NCBI GenBank assembly: GCA_948745425.1
Contig: CAPZDM010000090.1
Coordinates: forward strand, 1-5,492
Source of the DNA: an uncultured Clostridia bacterium
GTDB taxonomy: Bacteria > Bacillota > Clostridia > TANB77 > CAG-508
Direction: 5' to 3'
DNA length: 5,492 bases
The notes below the pieces were generated by a model. The model had not been told where the DNA came from. It was given only the letters and a program-made list of their open reading frames with translations, and ran no database searches. How positions within the stretch are numbered: position 1 is the first letter of the stretch; each line of letters opens with the position of its first letter. The position numbers and the translations under genes are program-made. This document shows, one piece after another, positions 1-5,095 of the stretch.

Positions 1-56
1 AATTTTATACAAAAATATTTTGCCCATTTTGTACATTTTAGTATTGACAATAACAC
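1..56 (-). CDS. possible 5' end of a small or partial gene running off the left edge
   Basis: On the minus strand an AAGGAAGG sequence (66 down to 59) resembles a ribosome binding site. It is followed by an open frame that can start at TTG (50) or GTG (56) and stays open to the edge, reading about 17-19 residues (VLLSILKCTKWAKYFCIK). The only ATG nearby, at 36, is in another frame and about 22 bases from the ribosome binding site, which is too far. A weak promoter can be drawn upstream at 98-126. The product is not recognisable and too little is visible to name a family. It could equally be chance AT-rich sequence. Confidence 0.2.
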   Translation of the reverse strand, partial: MLLSILKCTKWAKYFCIK

Positions 57-97
57 CACCTTCCTTTTATAAAATTATTGTGCTAATAAAATCGGAT

Positions 98-126
98 TTA
101 ATAATTAATGTGTAGGTTCTTGCCAA
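98..126 (-). promoter_or_regulatory. candidate sigma-A promoter reading leftward
   Basis: Read on the minus strand, TTGGCA (126-121; five of six matches to the -35 consensus) is followed after 17 bases by TATTAA (103-98; four of six matches). Transcription would start near 91, ahead of the possible gene start at 50-56. AT-rich DNA gives such matches often by chance. Confidence 0.25.
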
Positions 127-250
127 TGTCCATTAAGGTCATGGACGAAGAAATATACACAAAAAATGATAGAAATTCTAATAAATCCAAACTATTTATG
201 TATTGGAAAGTTTTGGTAAATAGTTGATTTTTGCACAATACACTAAAAAG

Positions 251-281
251 ATACCATTTATACTGGTAGAATAAATGGTAT
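251..281 (-). terminator. intrinsic terminator-like hairpin, leftward
   Basis: A perfect 11-bp inverted repeat, ATACCATTTAT (251-261) and ATAAATGGTAT (271-281), has a 9-base loop. On the minus strand the stem is followed directly by CTTTTTAG, which is a proper U-tract. On the plus strand the following bases make a poor tract. It is therefore best read as a leftward terminator, possibly a second one for the response regulator gene that ends at 452. Confidence 0.55.
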
Positions 282-298
282 TTAATGGTGGGAAATTA

Positions 299-315
299 TG
301 TCGAAAAATGACGAA
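299..315 (+). promoter_or_regulatory. tandem 0A boxes (Spo0A-binding sites)
   Basis: Two matches to the 0A box consensus TGNCGAA lie in the same orientation: TGTCGAA at 299-305 and TGACGAA at 309-315. They are separated by AAA, giving a 10-bp repeat. Spacing of one helical turn is the arrangement known for tandem sites bound by a Spo0A dimer, for example at abrB. CG dinucleotides are rare in the surrounding DNA, which makes two perfect boxes less likely to be chance. The 10-bp period continues weakly as TGGGA at 319-323 and 329-333. Which promoter they control is not clear. The adjacent gene encodes a Spo0A-like regulator, but its DNA-reading residues differ from Spo0A. Confidence 0.5.
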
Positions 316-343
316 AAATGGGAAAACATGGGATAAGTAAAAC

Positions 344-392
344 AAATGTTGCAGTATCTTAAATGAGCTACATCTAAGATACTGCAACGTTT
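344..392. terminator. long hairpin, probable bidirectional terminator
   Basis: A perfect 14-bp inverted repeat, GTTGCAGTATCTTA (348-361) and TAAGATACTGCAAC (375-388), encloses a 13-base loop. On the plus strand it can be extended through a U-G wobble and three A-U pairs to 344-392. It lies about 60 bases past the stop of the leftward response regulator gene, and on the minus strand is followed by ATTTGTTTTA. It is probably the first terminator of that gene. The U-tracts on both sides are imperfect, so the direction is not certain. Confidence 0.55.
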
Positions 393-451
393 TCATTAGA
401 AAAAATTTTATTATATTATTAAGGATAGAATTTCGTAGAATTCAAAACATA

Positions 452-1252
452 CTAAATAAGTTTCTCTATCTTCTCTACATAATAGTAAATAAATTCCATT
501 GGGCTAGGTATGCCAGTTTGATAGTTTATTTTAGCAGTATAATGTGTTGCTAAATCTTCAAGAGAAGATACATTCCAAGCATGAGTAATTGCATTTTGTA
601 TTCCAGTGGATATAGTATTGTTAGACCTCTTATACACTTTAGTCAAGTATTGAATTACATTAATATTACTTTCACAATTACTTCTACGATTTTGAATTAA
701 ATACAATATAGCATCATGTGCATATTTTCTACCTTTTAGTTTTGAAGTTATTCCTATTAAATCAAGTTCATGATATATCAAATTAGAAATTTTATTTTCG
801 GTTTCCAATATATCTTCTTGTAGAGAAGCAACAGAATGAATAGAAGGAGTATTTCTTAATGCTATAAATTGATTTAATACATGATTACTAGAATATTTTG
901 GATGATTTTTATAGAGAATTATATCAACACCCTTCTTATGAAGGATATCATAAGTTTTGCTAGAATTTATATGAGTAGTTACAATAATTATAGGACTATA
1001 ATTTAGATTTAAATTCTTCAATTCATCTAAAAATTCTAGAGAATCTACATTACCAGAAATGCTATTATTTAGTTCAATATCTAAAACAATACCATCTGGG
1101 TGACGTAGTTTTACATATTTCAAAGCATCTATATCTGAATCTGTTATGCCTACTAAATTGATATCATCTCTTGAGTTAATACAATTAATAAAATCATTAC
1201 AAGCTGTCACATCGTCTTCAAGTATCAATATTTTCATTGGTTTAATATCCAT
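452..1252 (-). CDS. Spo0A-like response regulator with divergent recognition helix
   Basis: This encodes a 266-residue two-component response regulator. Residues 7 to about 130 form a receiver domain with the expected acidic pocket (E12, D13, D14), phosphoacceptor D58 in VLDIEL, T92 and K115. Residues about 150-266 resemble the Spo0A C-terminal DNA-binding domain: the LIGITSKLKGRKYAHDAI segment corresponds to Spo0A's GVPAHIKGYQYLRDAI, and AITHAW and GIPSPMEFI match conserved positions near the end. Length is typical of Spo0A (about 260-270). The recognition helix reads ISTGIQNAITHAW. My hand alignment replaces the DNA-contacting E, R and R of Bacillus Spo0A with S215, T216 and Q219, so target specificity is probably different. 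The start at 1252 follows GGAGG by four bases; an in-frame ATG at 1285 lacks such a site and an ATG at 1237 is too far away. No histidine kinase lies nearby, so its phosphodonor is unknown. It is a paralog, not obviously spo0A itself, because spoIVB is not adjacent. Confidence 0.85.
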   Translation of the reverse strand: MDIKPMKILILEDDVTACNDFINCINSRDDINLVGITDSDIDALKYVKLRHPDGIVLDIELNNSISGNVDSLEFLDELKNLNLNYSPIIIVTTHINSSKTYDILHKKGVDIILYKNHPKYSSNHVLNQFIALRNTPSIHSVASLQEDILETENKISNLIYHELDLIGITSKLKGRKYAHDAILYLIQNRRSNCESNINVIQYLTKVYKRSNNTISTGIQNAITHAWNVSSLEDLATHYTAKINYQTGIPSPMEFIYYYVEKIEKLI

Positions 1253-1540
1253 AAAACCTCCATTCGAGTAATAATACTCTAACAAATAAATTTTATTTAA
1301 TAATGTTTACAATATAACACAAAATAATATAAAATTCTACATTTGTACAAAATATTTTACAAGATGCAACACATGAGTTAATGTATAATTATAGGTAAAA
1401 CAGAGGTAATAAATTTAGATAAAAATTAACAAAATAATTTAGATGATAATCTAATTATAGATACAAAAAATACTACAAAGATGTAATCTAGGAAAAGTAA
1501 TAAATGTACTAAAAGTATAATTATAGAAAAAGTATTAATT
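1253..1540. other. gene-free AT-rich intergenic region
   Basis: Between the two leftward genes I see no open frame with a ribosome binding site on either strand. The part nearest 1252 must carry the promoter of the response regulator gene, but several weak AT-rich matches compete (for example TTGTAC 1350-1345 with TATTAT 1329-1324, spacing only 15) and none is convincing. A near-palindrome, ATTTGTACAAAAT, lies at 1341-1353, and a related ATTTTGTACA occurs near 27-36. Confidence 0.5.
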
Positions 1541-1576
1541 AAAATCACAATAATGTTAAAACATTATTGTGATTTT
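1541..1576. terminator. intrinsic terminator of the M15 peptidase gene
   Basis: A perfect 17-bp inverted repeat (1541-1557 with 1560-1576; core ATCACAATAATGTT) begins six bases after the stop codon of the leftward peptidase gene at 1583. On the minus strand the stem ends in TTTTAATTAA, and on the plus strand in a six-T run, so it can work in both directions. The position directly after the stop supports a role as the terminator of that gene. Confidence 0.8.
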
Positions 1577-1582
1577 TTAAAT

Positions 1583-2264
1583 CTAATCTATCGTAGTAGA
1601 AGTTCTACCAATACCTATAACATTTTCTTGAAGAGAACGCCAAGTATTGCAACCAACAATACCATCAGAAGCTAAACCACGACTGCTTTGATAAGCTTTG
1701 ACTGCCTCAAAAGTTCTACTACCAAAAATTCCATCTAAACCACCAGTAGTAAAACCTAAAGTATTTAATCCATCTTGAAGAATAAGCACATAAACACTTA
1801 AACTGCCTCGCCTTAGAGTAGGATAACCACCAGAACTACAAGCAGGTGGCTTTTGCCTTCTATCAAAATGAACCCAAGTAGGAGAAATAGAAACAGGTTC
1901 AACATAAGACCATACACCAGAATTAATAGCACTGGTTCTTAATCTAGCTCTTCTTTCATTTGTCCAAAGCTGAGCGACATCAAAAGCTGTTCCAGCATAA
2001 TGTTGAGATTGACCGAGAATGTCCACCTTCCCAAGAACGTTTAAATGCAAAGCCTACAGGAATAGGCCCACCCCATAAATATCTTTGTGTATTCCAAGCC
2101 TGCATAACTCTTTTGGTTGTCCATAAAGTTGGGCTTTTGCTTGAACCCCTAAATTCTCTTACCAATAATGTAGAATTTGCATTATAAGGCATAGCAGAAT
2201 TTTCATCCCTATAATAGGTTTCAAATCTATCTGAATCATTATTATAAACTAATATTTTTGCCAT
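1583..2264 (-). pseudogene. frameshifted peptidase M15 / peptidoglycan-binding protein
   Basis: Reading across one frameshift gives a 226-residue cell wall hydrolase. The first part (from ATG at 2264, preceded by AAGGAG with 7-base spacing) runs MAKILVYNNDSDRFETYYR to GGHSR (residue 84), then drifts out of frame and stops at 1980 after 94 residues. The second frame continues with SQHYAGTAFD (86-95) and TWVHFD (H132), the M15 zinc-site pattern SxHxxGxAxD plus WxHxD (ligands H88, D95, H132). A PG_binding_1 domain follows at about 148-212 (LQDGLNTLGF, DGIFGSRT, DGIVGCNTW). The protein would cleave peptide crosslinks or act as a D,D-carboxypeptidase. No signal peptide is visible, as in phage endolysins and some clostridial lytic enzymes. 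From memory, clostridial relatives read GGHGNQSQHYAGTAFDV here, so one extra base lies at about 2012-2018 and the join is otherwise exact in length. Base composition looks somewhat richer in GC than its neighbours. The catalytic half lacks a start and ribosome binding site, so the gene is probably inactive unless the shift is a sequence error. Confidence 0.8.
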
Positions 2265-2295
2265 ATTTTTGCTCCTTAAAATATCTTTATATTTA

Positions 2296-2325
2296 ATAAT
2301 ATGAAAAATAATGTATATTTGTGAA
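2296..2325 (-). promoter_or_regulatory. sigma-A promoter of the M15 peptidase gene
   Basis: On the minus strand TTCACA (2325-2320) and TATTAT (2301-2296) each match the consensus at five of six positions and are 18 bases apart. Transcription would begin near 2289, leaving a leader of about 25 bases that includes the AAGGAG site at 2277-2272. The repeat array begins immediately upstream of the -35 element. Confidence 0.5.
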
Positions 2326-2330
2326 TTTCT

Positions 2331-2490
2331 GGAAATTGGTGGAAATTGGGGTGGTTCTTTCGGAAATTGGAAATCGGAAATTGGGACGGTTCTCTTTTCC
2401 ACTTTTTCGGAAATTGGGACACACCTAAATCGGAAATTGGGACGGTTCTCTTTTCCACTTTTTCGGAAATTGGGACACACCTAAATTGGG
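2331..2490. repeat. GGAAATTGG motif array with a 56-bp perfect tandem duplication
   Basis: GGAAATTGG occurs seven times, at 2331, 2341, 2362, 2376, 2409, 2432 and 2465, with an eighth degenerate copy (AAATTGGGG) near 2483. Positions 2371-2426 and 2427-2482 are identical 56-bp units, each holding GGGACGGTTCTCTTTTCC and GGGACACACC. A shortened, diverged version (GTGGTTCTTTCGGAAATTGG) precedes them at 2351-2370. GGGACGGTTCT/AGAACCGTCCC words are, from memory, typical of dispersed REP-like repeats in Firmicutes, sometimes found beside IS200-type (RAYT) transposases. No transposase is present here. Open frames through this block are translations of the repeat and not genes. Confidence 0.8.
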
Positions 2491-2525
2491 GGTTGCTGGG
2501 ATGATTATACCATTTTGCCTTCTAA

Positions 2526-2635
2526 AACCCTCCGTCAGCCTTCGGCTGCCACCTCCCTTCTGTAAGGGAGGCAAGACGCTTGTTCTACCCTTGGCTCCCT
2601 TATTTAAGGGAGCTGTCACGAAGTGACTGAGGGTT
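2526..2635. repeat. MITE/REP-like palindromic element, 110 bp
   Basis: The ends are inverted copies matching at 11 of 12 bases: AACCCTCCGTCA (2526-2537) and TGACTGAGGGTT (2624-2635). Inside are four hairpins: CAGCC/GGCTG (2536-2548), CCTCCCTT/AAGGGAGG (2552-2571), GCTCCCTTA/TAAGGGAGC (2594-2613) and GTCAC/GTGAC (2615-2627). The two halves are inverted versions of one unit, made of a terminal AACCCTC, a small variable hairpin, a CTCCCTT hairpin and a CAAG. The stems keep pairing although the bases differ. The element is GC-rich against AT-rich surroundings and encodes nothing. Similar CTCCCTT...AAGGGAG elements are, from memory, scattered through gut Clostridia genomes. No clear target-site duplication is visible. 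Confidence 0.75.
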
Positions 2636-2690
2636 CTTATACAAACACAAATTTATAAAACAAAAAAATCAAAAAAATTTAATAAAACTA

Positions 2691-2719
2691 TTGCAATTTA
2701 TATAAATATATAATAAAAT
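2691..2719 (+). promoter_or_regulatory. promoter of mraZ and the dcw cluster
   Basis: TTGCAA (2691-2696) and TAAAAT (2714-2719) are 17 bases apart, giving four and five of six consensus matches. Transcription would start at about 2726, at the first MraZ box. A perfect TATAAT at 2709-2714 overlaps but lacks a good -35 at proper spacing. Confidence 0.5.
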
Positions 2720-2725
2720 TGATAC

Positions 2726-2761
2726 AAAGTGGAGGAAAGTGGAGCAAAGTGCCACGAAGTG
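2726..2761 (+). promoter_or_regulatory. four MraZ boxes, 10-bp spacing
   Basis: AAAGTG occurs at 2726-2731, 2736-2741 and 2746-2751, with GAAGTG at 2756-2761, each exactly 10 bases after the last. This matches the AAAGTG-type repeated operator described for MraZ in Mollicutes, and the general layout of MraZ sites between the promoter and mraZ in other bacteria. Ten-base spacing puts every box on the same face of the DNA, as expected for the ring-shaped MraZ oligomer. The boxes lie just after the promoter, so MraZ most likely controls its own operon. Confidence 0.75.
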
Positions 2762-2779
2762 AAAAGAAGGTGAGTTCAA

Positions 2780-3211
2780 GTGTTTATTGGTGAATATGAG
2801 CATTCTGTAGATGTTAAAGGCAGAATAATAATGCCATCAAAATTAAGAGAAAATATCGGAGAAAAGTTCATAATTACTAAAGGACTTGATAAATGTCTGT
2901 TTGCATATTCAAAATCTGAATGGGCAAATTTTGAAGAAAAGCTAAAAACACTTCCACTAACAAATAAAAATGCAAGAGACTTTGTAAGATTTTTCTTATC
3001 TGGCGCAGTTGAATGTGAAATTGATAAACAGGGTCGTTTCTTAGTACCAGCAAATTTAAGAACATATGCAAACATTGACAAAGAAATAGTAATAATAGGA
3101 GTTGGTACAAGACTAGAAATTTGGAACAAAGAATCTTGGACAAACTATAGTAGTGAAGAAAATATTTCAGCAGATGAAATTGCTGAGAATATGACAATGC
3201 TCGGTATATAA
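2780..3211 (+). CDS. mraZ: transcriptional regulator MraZ
   Basis: This encodes a 143-residue DNA-binding regulator of the division and cell wall cluster, the usual length for MraZ. It has two SpoVT/AbrB-type half domains, each with the family signature DxxxR: DVKGR at residues 11-15 (within MFIGEYEHSVDVKGRIIMPSK) and DKQGR at 82-86 (followed by FLVPANLR). The family forms a ring-shaped oligomer that reads repeated short boxes upstream of its own gene, and four such boxes lie directly upstream. The start is a GTG at 2780, supported by AAGGTG at 2767-2772 with 7-base spacing and by the MFIGEY family N-terminus. It is the first gene of the dcw cluster, but a 313-bp gap with a terminator separates it from rsmH, which is wider than usual. 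Confidence 0.95.
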   Translation: MFIGEYEHSVDVKGRIIMPSKLRENIGEKFIITKGLDKCLFAYSKSEWANFEEKLKTLPLTNKNARDFVRFFLSGAVECEIDKQGRFLVPANLRTYANIDKEIVIIGVGTRLEIWNKESWTNYSSEENISADEIAENMTMLGI

Positions 3212-3524
3212 CTTCTAGAACTTCACTCGGAAAGAAGTGATACAAATACTTCAAATGTAAGAAATTTGATTTGCAAATTTCACTTGGGTGAAGAATTCAA
3301 AAGAAGTGTATATAAAATACTAAAGATAAGCTAATACAATAATATACTAAAGATAATAGAAAAAACAAAAGAAAAAGACTTTATAATAAACAAAAGATTT
3401 TTAATAAACAAAAGTAAATATTAAGATGCCAAGGAATTATTAATATACATAAGAGAAAAGAATTAATTGGAATACAATTGGTATCAGAAAGATACCAATT
3501 GTATTTTTAATTTAGGAGAATAAA
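3212..3524 (+). other. mraZ-rsmH intergenic region, no gene
   Basis: This 313-bp gap holds no open frame with a ribosome binding site. It has two overlapping, mutually exclusive small hairpins (GAAATTTG/CAAATTTC at 3261-3281 and TTCAC/GTGAA at 3279-3292). It also has two direct repeat pairs: ATACTAAAGATAA at 3317 and 3344, and TAATAAACAAAAG at 3384 and 3402. A strong terminator hairpin follows at 3471-3508, with the rsmH ribosome binding site (AGGAG, 3514-3518) after it. A lone TATAAT at 3382-3387 lacks a -35 element. Confidence 0.6.
3471..3508 (+). terminator. intrinsic terminator/attenuator just before rsmH
   Basis: AATACAATTGGTATC (3471-3485) and GATACCAATTGTATT (3491-3505) form a perfect 15-bp stem with the 5-base loop AGAAA, and the stem runs into TTTTT at 3504-3508. 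It ends 16 bases before the rsmH start codon. Either mraZ is mostly transcribed alone, or the hairpin sets how much transcription continues into rsmH, ftsL and beyond. No clear anti-terminator is visible; AATTGG at 3465-3470 could pair weakly with CCAATT of the right arm. Confidence 0.8.
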
Positions 3525-4457
3525 ATGGAATTTAAACATAAGCCAGTATTATTACAAGAATGTATAGAAAATTTAAATATTAATCCTAATGGCATATATG
3601 TTGATGGTACATTAGGTGGGGCAGGACATAGCTTAGAAATTGCAAAAAAATTATCATCACAAGGATTATTAATAGGAATTGACAGAGATGAAGAAGCACT
3701 AAAGGCAGCAAAGGAAAAATTAAAAGAATTTCAAAATATCAAATATGTACATGCAAACCATGATGAAATAAAAGAAATATTAGAAGATTTAAAAATTGAA
3801 AAAGTAGATGGAATTTTATTAGATTTAGGAGTTTCATCATATCAATTAGACGAAAGAAATAGAGGCTTTAGCTATATGTCACAAGACACAGAACTAGACA
3901 TGAGAATGGATAGAAGTCAAAGCCTTACAGCTAAAGAAATAGTAAATACATATTTAGAAAAAGAATTAACAAGAATAATTTTTGAGTATGGAGAAGAGAA
4001 ATTCGCAAGAAATATATCTAAAAATATATGTGAGTATAGGAAAAACAGAGAAATATTAACAACAGGAGAATTAGTAGAAATTATTGAAAACTCAGTTCCA
4101 GGATTTGCAAAAAAAGAAGGGCATCCAGCAAAAAGAACATTTCAAGCGATAAGAATAGAGGTAAATAATGAAATTGAGCCACTATACAATACAGTAAGAG
4201 ATTCAATAGAAGTTTTAAAATCAAAAGGTAGATTATGTATAATAACCTTTCATTCATTAGAAGATAGAGCAGTAAAAAATGCATATCAAGATGCAAAAGG
4301 AAAATGTACATGTCCAAAAGACTTACCATATTGTATTTGTGGAGCAAAATCACAAGGAAATATAATAACAAAAAAACCAATAATACCAACAGAAAAAGAA
4401 CAAAAAGAAAATTCTAGAGCAAAAAGTGCAAAACTAAGAGTTTTCGAGAGAAATTAG
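3525..4457 (+). CDS. rsmH: 16S rRNA (cytosine1402-N4)-methyltransferase RsmH
   Basis: This encodes a 310-residue SAM-dependent methyltransferase (MraW family) that methylates N4 of C1402 in 16S rRNA, in the P site of the small ribosomal subunit. Length is typical. Family motifs run in order: HKPVLLQE (5-12), SAM-binding VDGTLGGAGHS (26-36), GIDRDEEAL (51-59), DGILLDLGVSSYQLD with GFSY (95-117), ELDMRMD (123-129), GHPAKRTFQAIRIEVN (199-214) and ITFHSLEDR (240-248). A CxCP...CxCG cysteine cluster (261-273, GKCTCPKDLPYCICGAK) follows, as is usual in the family, and the protein ends with the common SAKLRVFER segment. The ATG at 3525 follows AGGAG at 3514-3518 with 6-base spacing. It is separated from mraZ by a terminator but lies only 27 bases ahead of ftsL, so rsmH and ftsL are probably cotranscribed. 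Confidence 0.96.
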   Translation: MEFKHKPVLLQECIENLNINPNGIYVDGTLGGAGHSLEIAKKLSSQGLLIGIDRDEEALKAAKEKLKEFQNIKYVHANHDEIKEILEDLKIEKVDGILLDLGVSSYQLDERNRGFSYMSQDTELDMRMDRSQSLTAKEIVNTYLEKELTRIIFEYGEEKFARNISKNICEYRKNREILTTGELVEIIENSVPGFAKKEGHPAKRTFQAIRIEVNNEIEPLYNTVRDSIEVLKSKGRLCIITFHSLEDRAVKNAYQDAKGKCTCPKDLPYCICGAKSQGNIITKKPIIPTEKEQKENSRAKSAKLRVFERN

Positions 4458-4484
4458 AAAATACTAAAGAAAGGAGAAGGAAAA

Positions 4485-4982
4485 ATGGCTAGATATCAGT
4501 ATGAAACAAGTCCAAGGAAGATTAGAACTGATTATGAACCAGTAAGAAAAAAGACTGCTAAAAAAAGTTCTAATGTAAAATCAGATACATATAAAAAGAA
4601 GAATACCAAAATTAAGTCATCAAAAAAAGTAAAGATAGTATTCTTTGTATTAATTGGATTTTTAGCGTTTTTTACTATAAGCTATAGAAATGCGATAATT
4701 GATTCTAAATATGCTGAAATAAAGAAATTAAAAGGCAATTTAGCAGTAGTTGAAAAAGAAAATGAACAATTACAGGCAACTATAGAAAGCCGTTTAAACC
4801 TTAAAACAATACAAGAGGAAGCAGAGACAATGCTTGGAATGAAAACATTATCAAATGAACAAATTAAATATGTAAGTCTTCCAAAGACAGACTATGTGGA
4901 ATCAGGTTCAGAAGAAGTTCAACTAGAAGAAGAAAATTATTTTACAAAAATCTTTAATTTGATAAAGAATTTAATAAAATAG
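4485..4982 (+). CDS. ftsL: cell division protein FtsL-like
   Basis: This encodes a 165-residue bitopic membrane protein. A highly basic cytoplasmic N-terminus (1-49, rich in K and R) is followed by one membrane segment (about 50-67, VFFVLIGFLAFFTI). An extracellular coiled coil comes next (about 72-108, with KYAEIKKLKGNLAVVEKENEQL) and then a short tail. This architecture and the position between rsmH and a class B PBP identify FtsL or a DivIC-like relative, which in the family joins the FtsL-DivIC-DivIB complex that recruits and activates the septal synthase. Sequence identity alone would not name it because the family is poorly conserved. The acidic tail ends in a lysine-containing amphipathic stretch (YFTKIFNLIKNLIK), longer than in many FtsL proteins. 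The ATG at 4485 follows AAGGAG at 4471-4476 with 8-base spacing. Confidence 0.85.
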   Translation: MARYQYETSPRKIRTDYEPVRKKTAKKSSNVKSDTYKKKNTKIKSSKKVKIVFFVLIGFLAFFTISYRNAIIDSKYAEIKKLKGNLAVVEKENEQLQATIESRLNLKTIQEEAETMLGMKTLSNEQIKYVSLPKTDYVESGSEEVQLEEENYFTKIFNLIKNLIK

Positions 4983-4987
4983 AATGT

Positions 4988-5010
4988 AAGGGCGCCCTGA
5001 GGGCGTCCTT
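4988..5010 (+). terminator. GC-rich hairpin after ftsL, possible terminator
   Basis: AAGGGCGCCC (4988-4997) pairs with GGGCGTCCTT (5001-5010) over 10 bp, including one G-U wobble, around the loop TGA. It begins five bases after the ftsL stop codon. Only TTTAAT follows, so the U-tract is weak; it may terminate partially or serve as an mRNA-stabilising 3' structure. It is the most GC-rich spot in the dcw half of the window. Confidence 0.5.
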
Positions 5011-5037
5011 TAATAAGAGGATAGACTTTTCTTGTTA

Positions 5038-5066
5038 TTCATAAAATCACTAAAATTCAATATAAT
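5038..5066 (+). promoter_or_regulatory. candidate promoter of the PBP gene
   Basis: TTCATA (5038-5043; four of six) and a perfect TATAAT (5061-5066) are 17 bases apart, with a start expected near 5073. An 8-bp inverted repeat, AATTCAAT (5054-5061) and ATTGAATT (5074-5081), brackets the -10 region and could be an operator. The site lies between the ftsL hairpin and the PBP ribosome binding site, so the PBP gene may be expressed separately from ftsL. Confidence 0.4.
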
Positions 5067-5095
5067 ATAATAAATTGAATTAGAGGTGAATTGTA

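Larger units (their letters stand above)
1..451. other. gene-poor region downstream of the response regulator
   Basis: No convincing complete gene is present here. The 66-codon open frame at 196-396 on the minus strand crosses both hairpins and the 0A boxes and looks like chance. The region holds the two hairpins, the 0A boxes, a small 6-bp hairpin (GTCCAT/ATGGAC at 128-146) and the possible start at the left edge. Confidence 0.6.

Noticed and set aside
319..333. TGGGA words at 10-bp spacing as an MraZ site
   Set aside because: Only two copies, far from mraZ, and this genome's mraZ boxes appear to be of AAAGTG type.
196..396. 66-codon minus-strand open frame
   Set aside because: It crosses two hairpins and the 0A boxes, has no good ribosome binding site and has no recognisable composition; probably chance.
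1960..2187. Plus-strand open frame opposite the M15 peptidase
   Set aside because: Shadow of the real minus-strand gene, whose domain motifs are clear.
2371..2486. CRISPR array
   Set aside because: Only two adjacent 56-bp copies without variable spacers, and no cas genes.
2265..2619. Minus-strand frames through 2265-2619, including an upstream extension of the peptidase
   Set aside because: They translate the GGAAATTGG repeats and the MITE-like element; the peptidase starts at 2264 with its own AAGGAG.
2776..3254. Minus-strand open frames opposite mraZ
   Set aside because: Leucine/phenylalanine-rich shadows of the mraZ coding strand.
4081..4389. Minus-strand open frame opposite rsmH
   Set aside because: Leucine-rich shadow of an AT-rich coding sequence; rsmH motifs cover this region.
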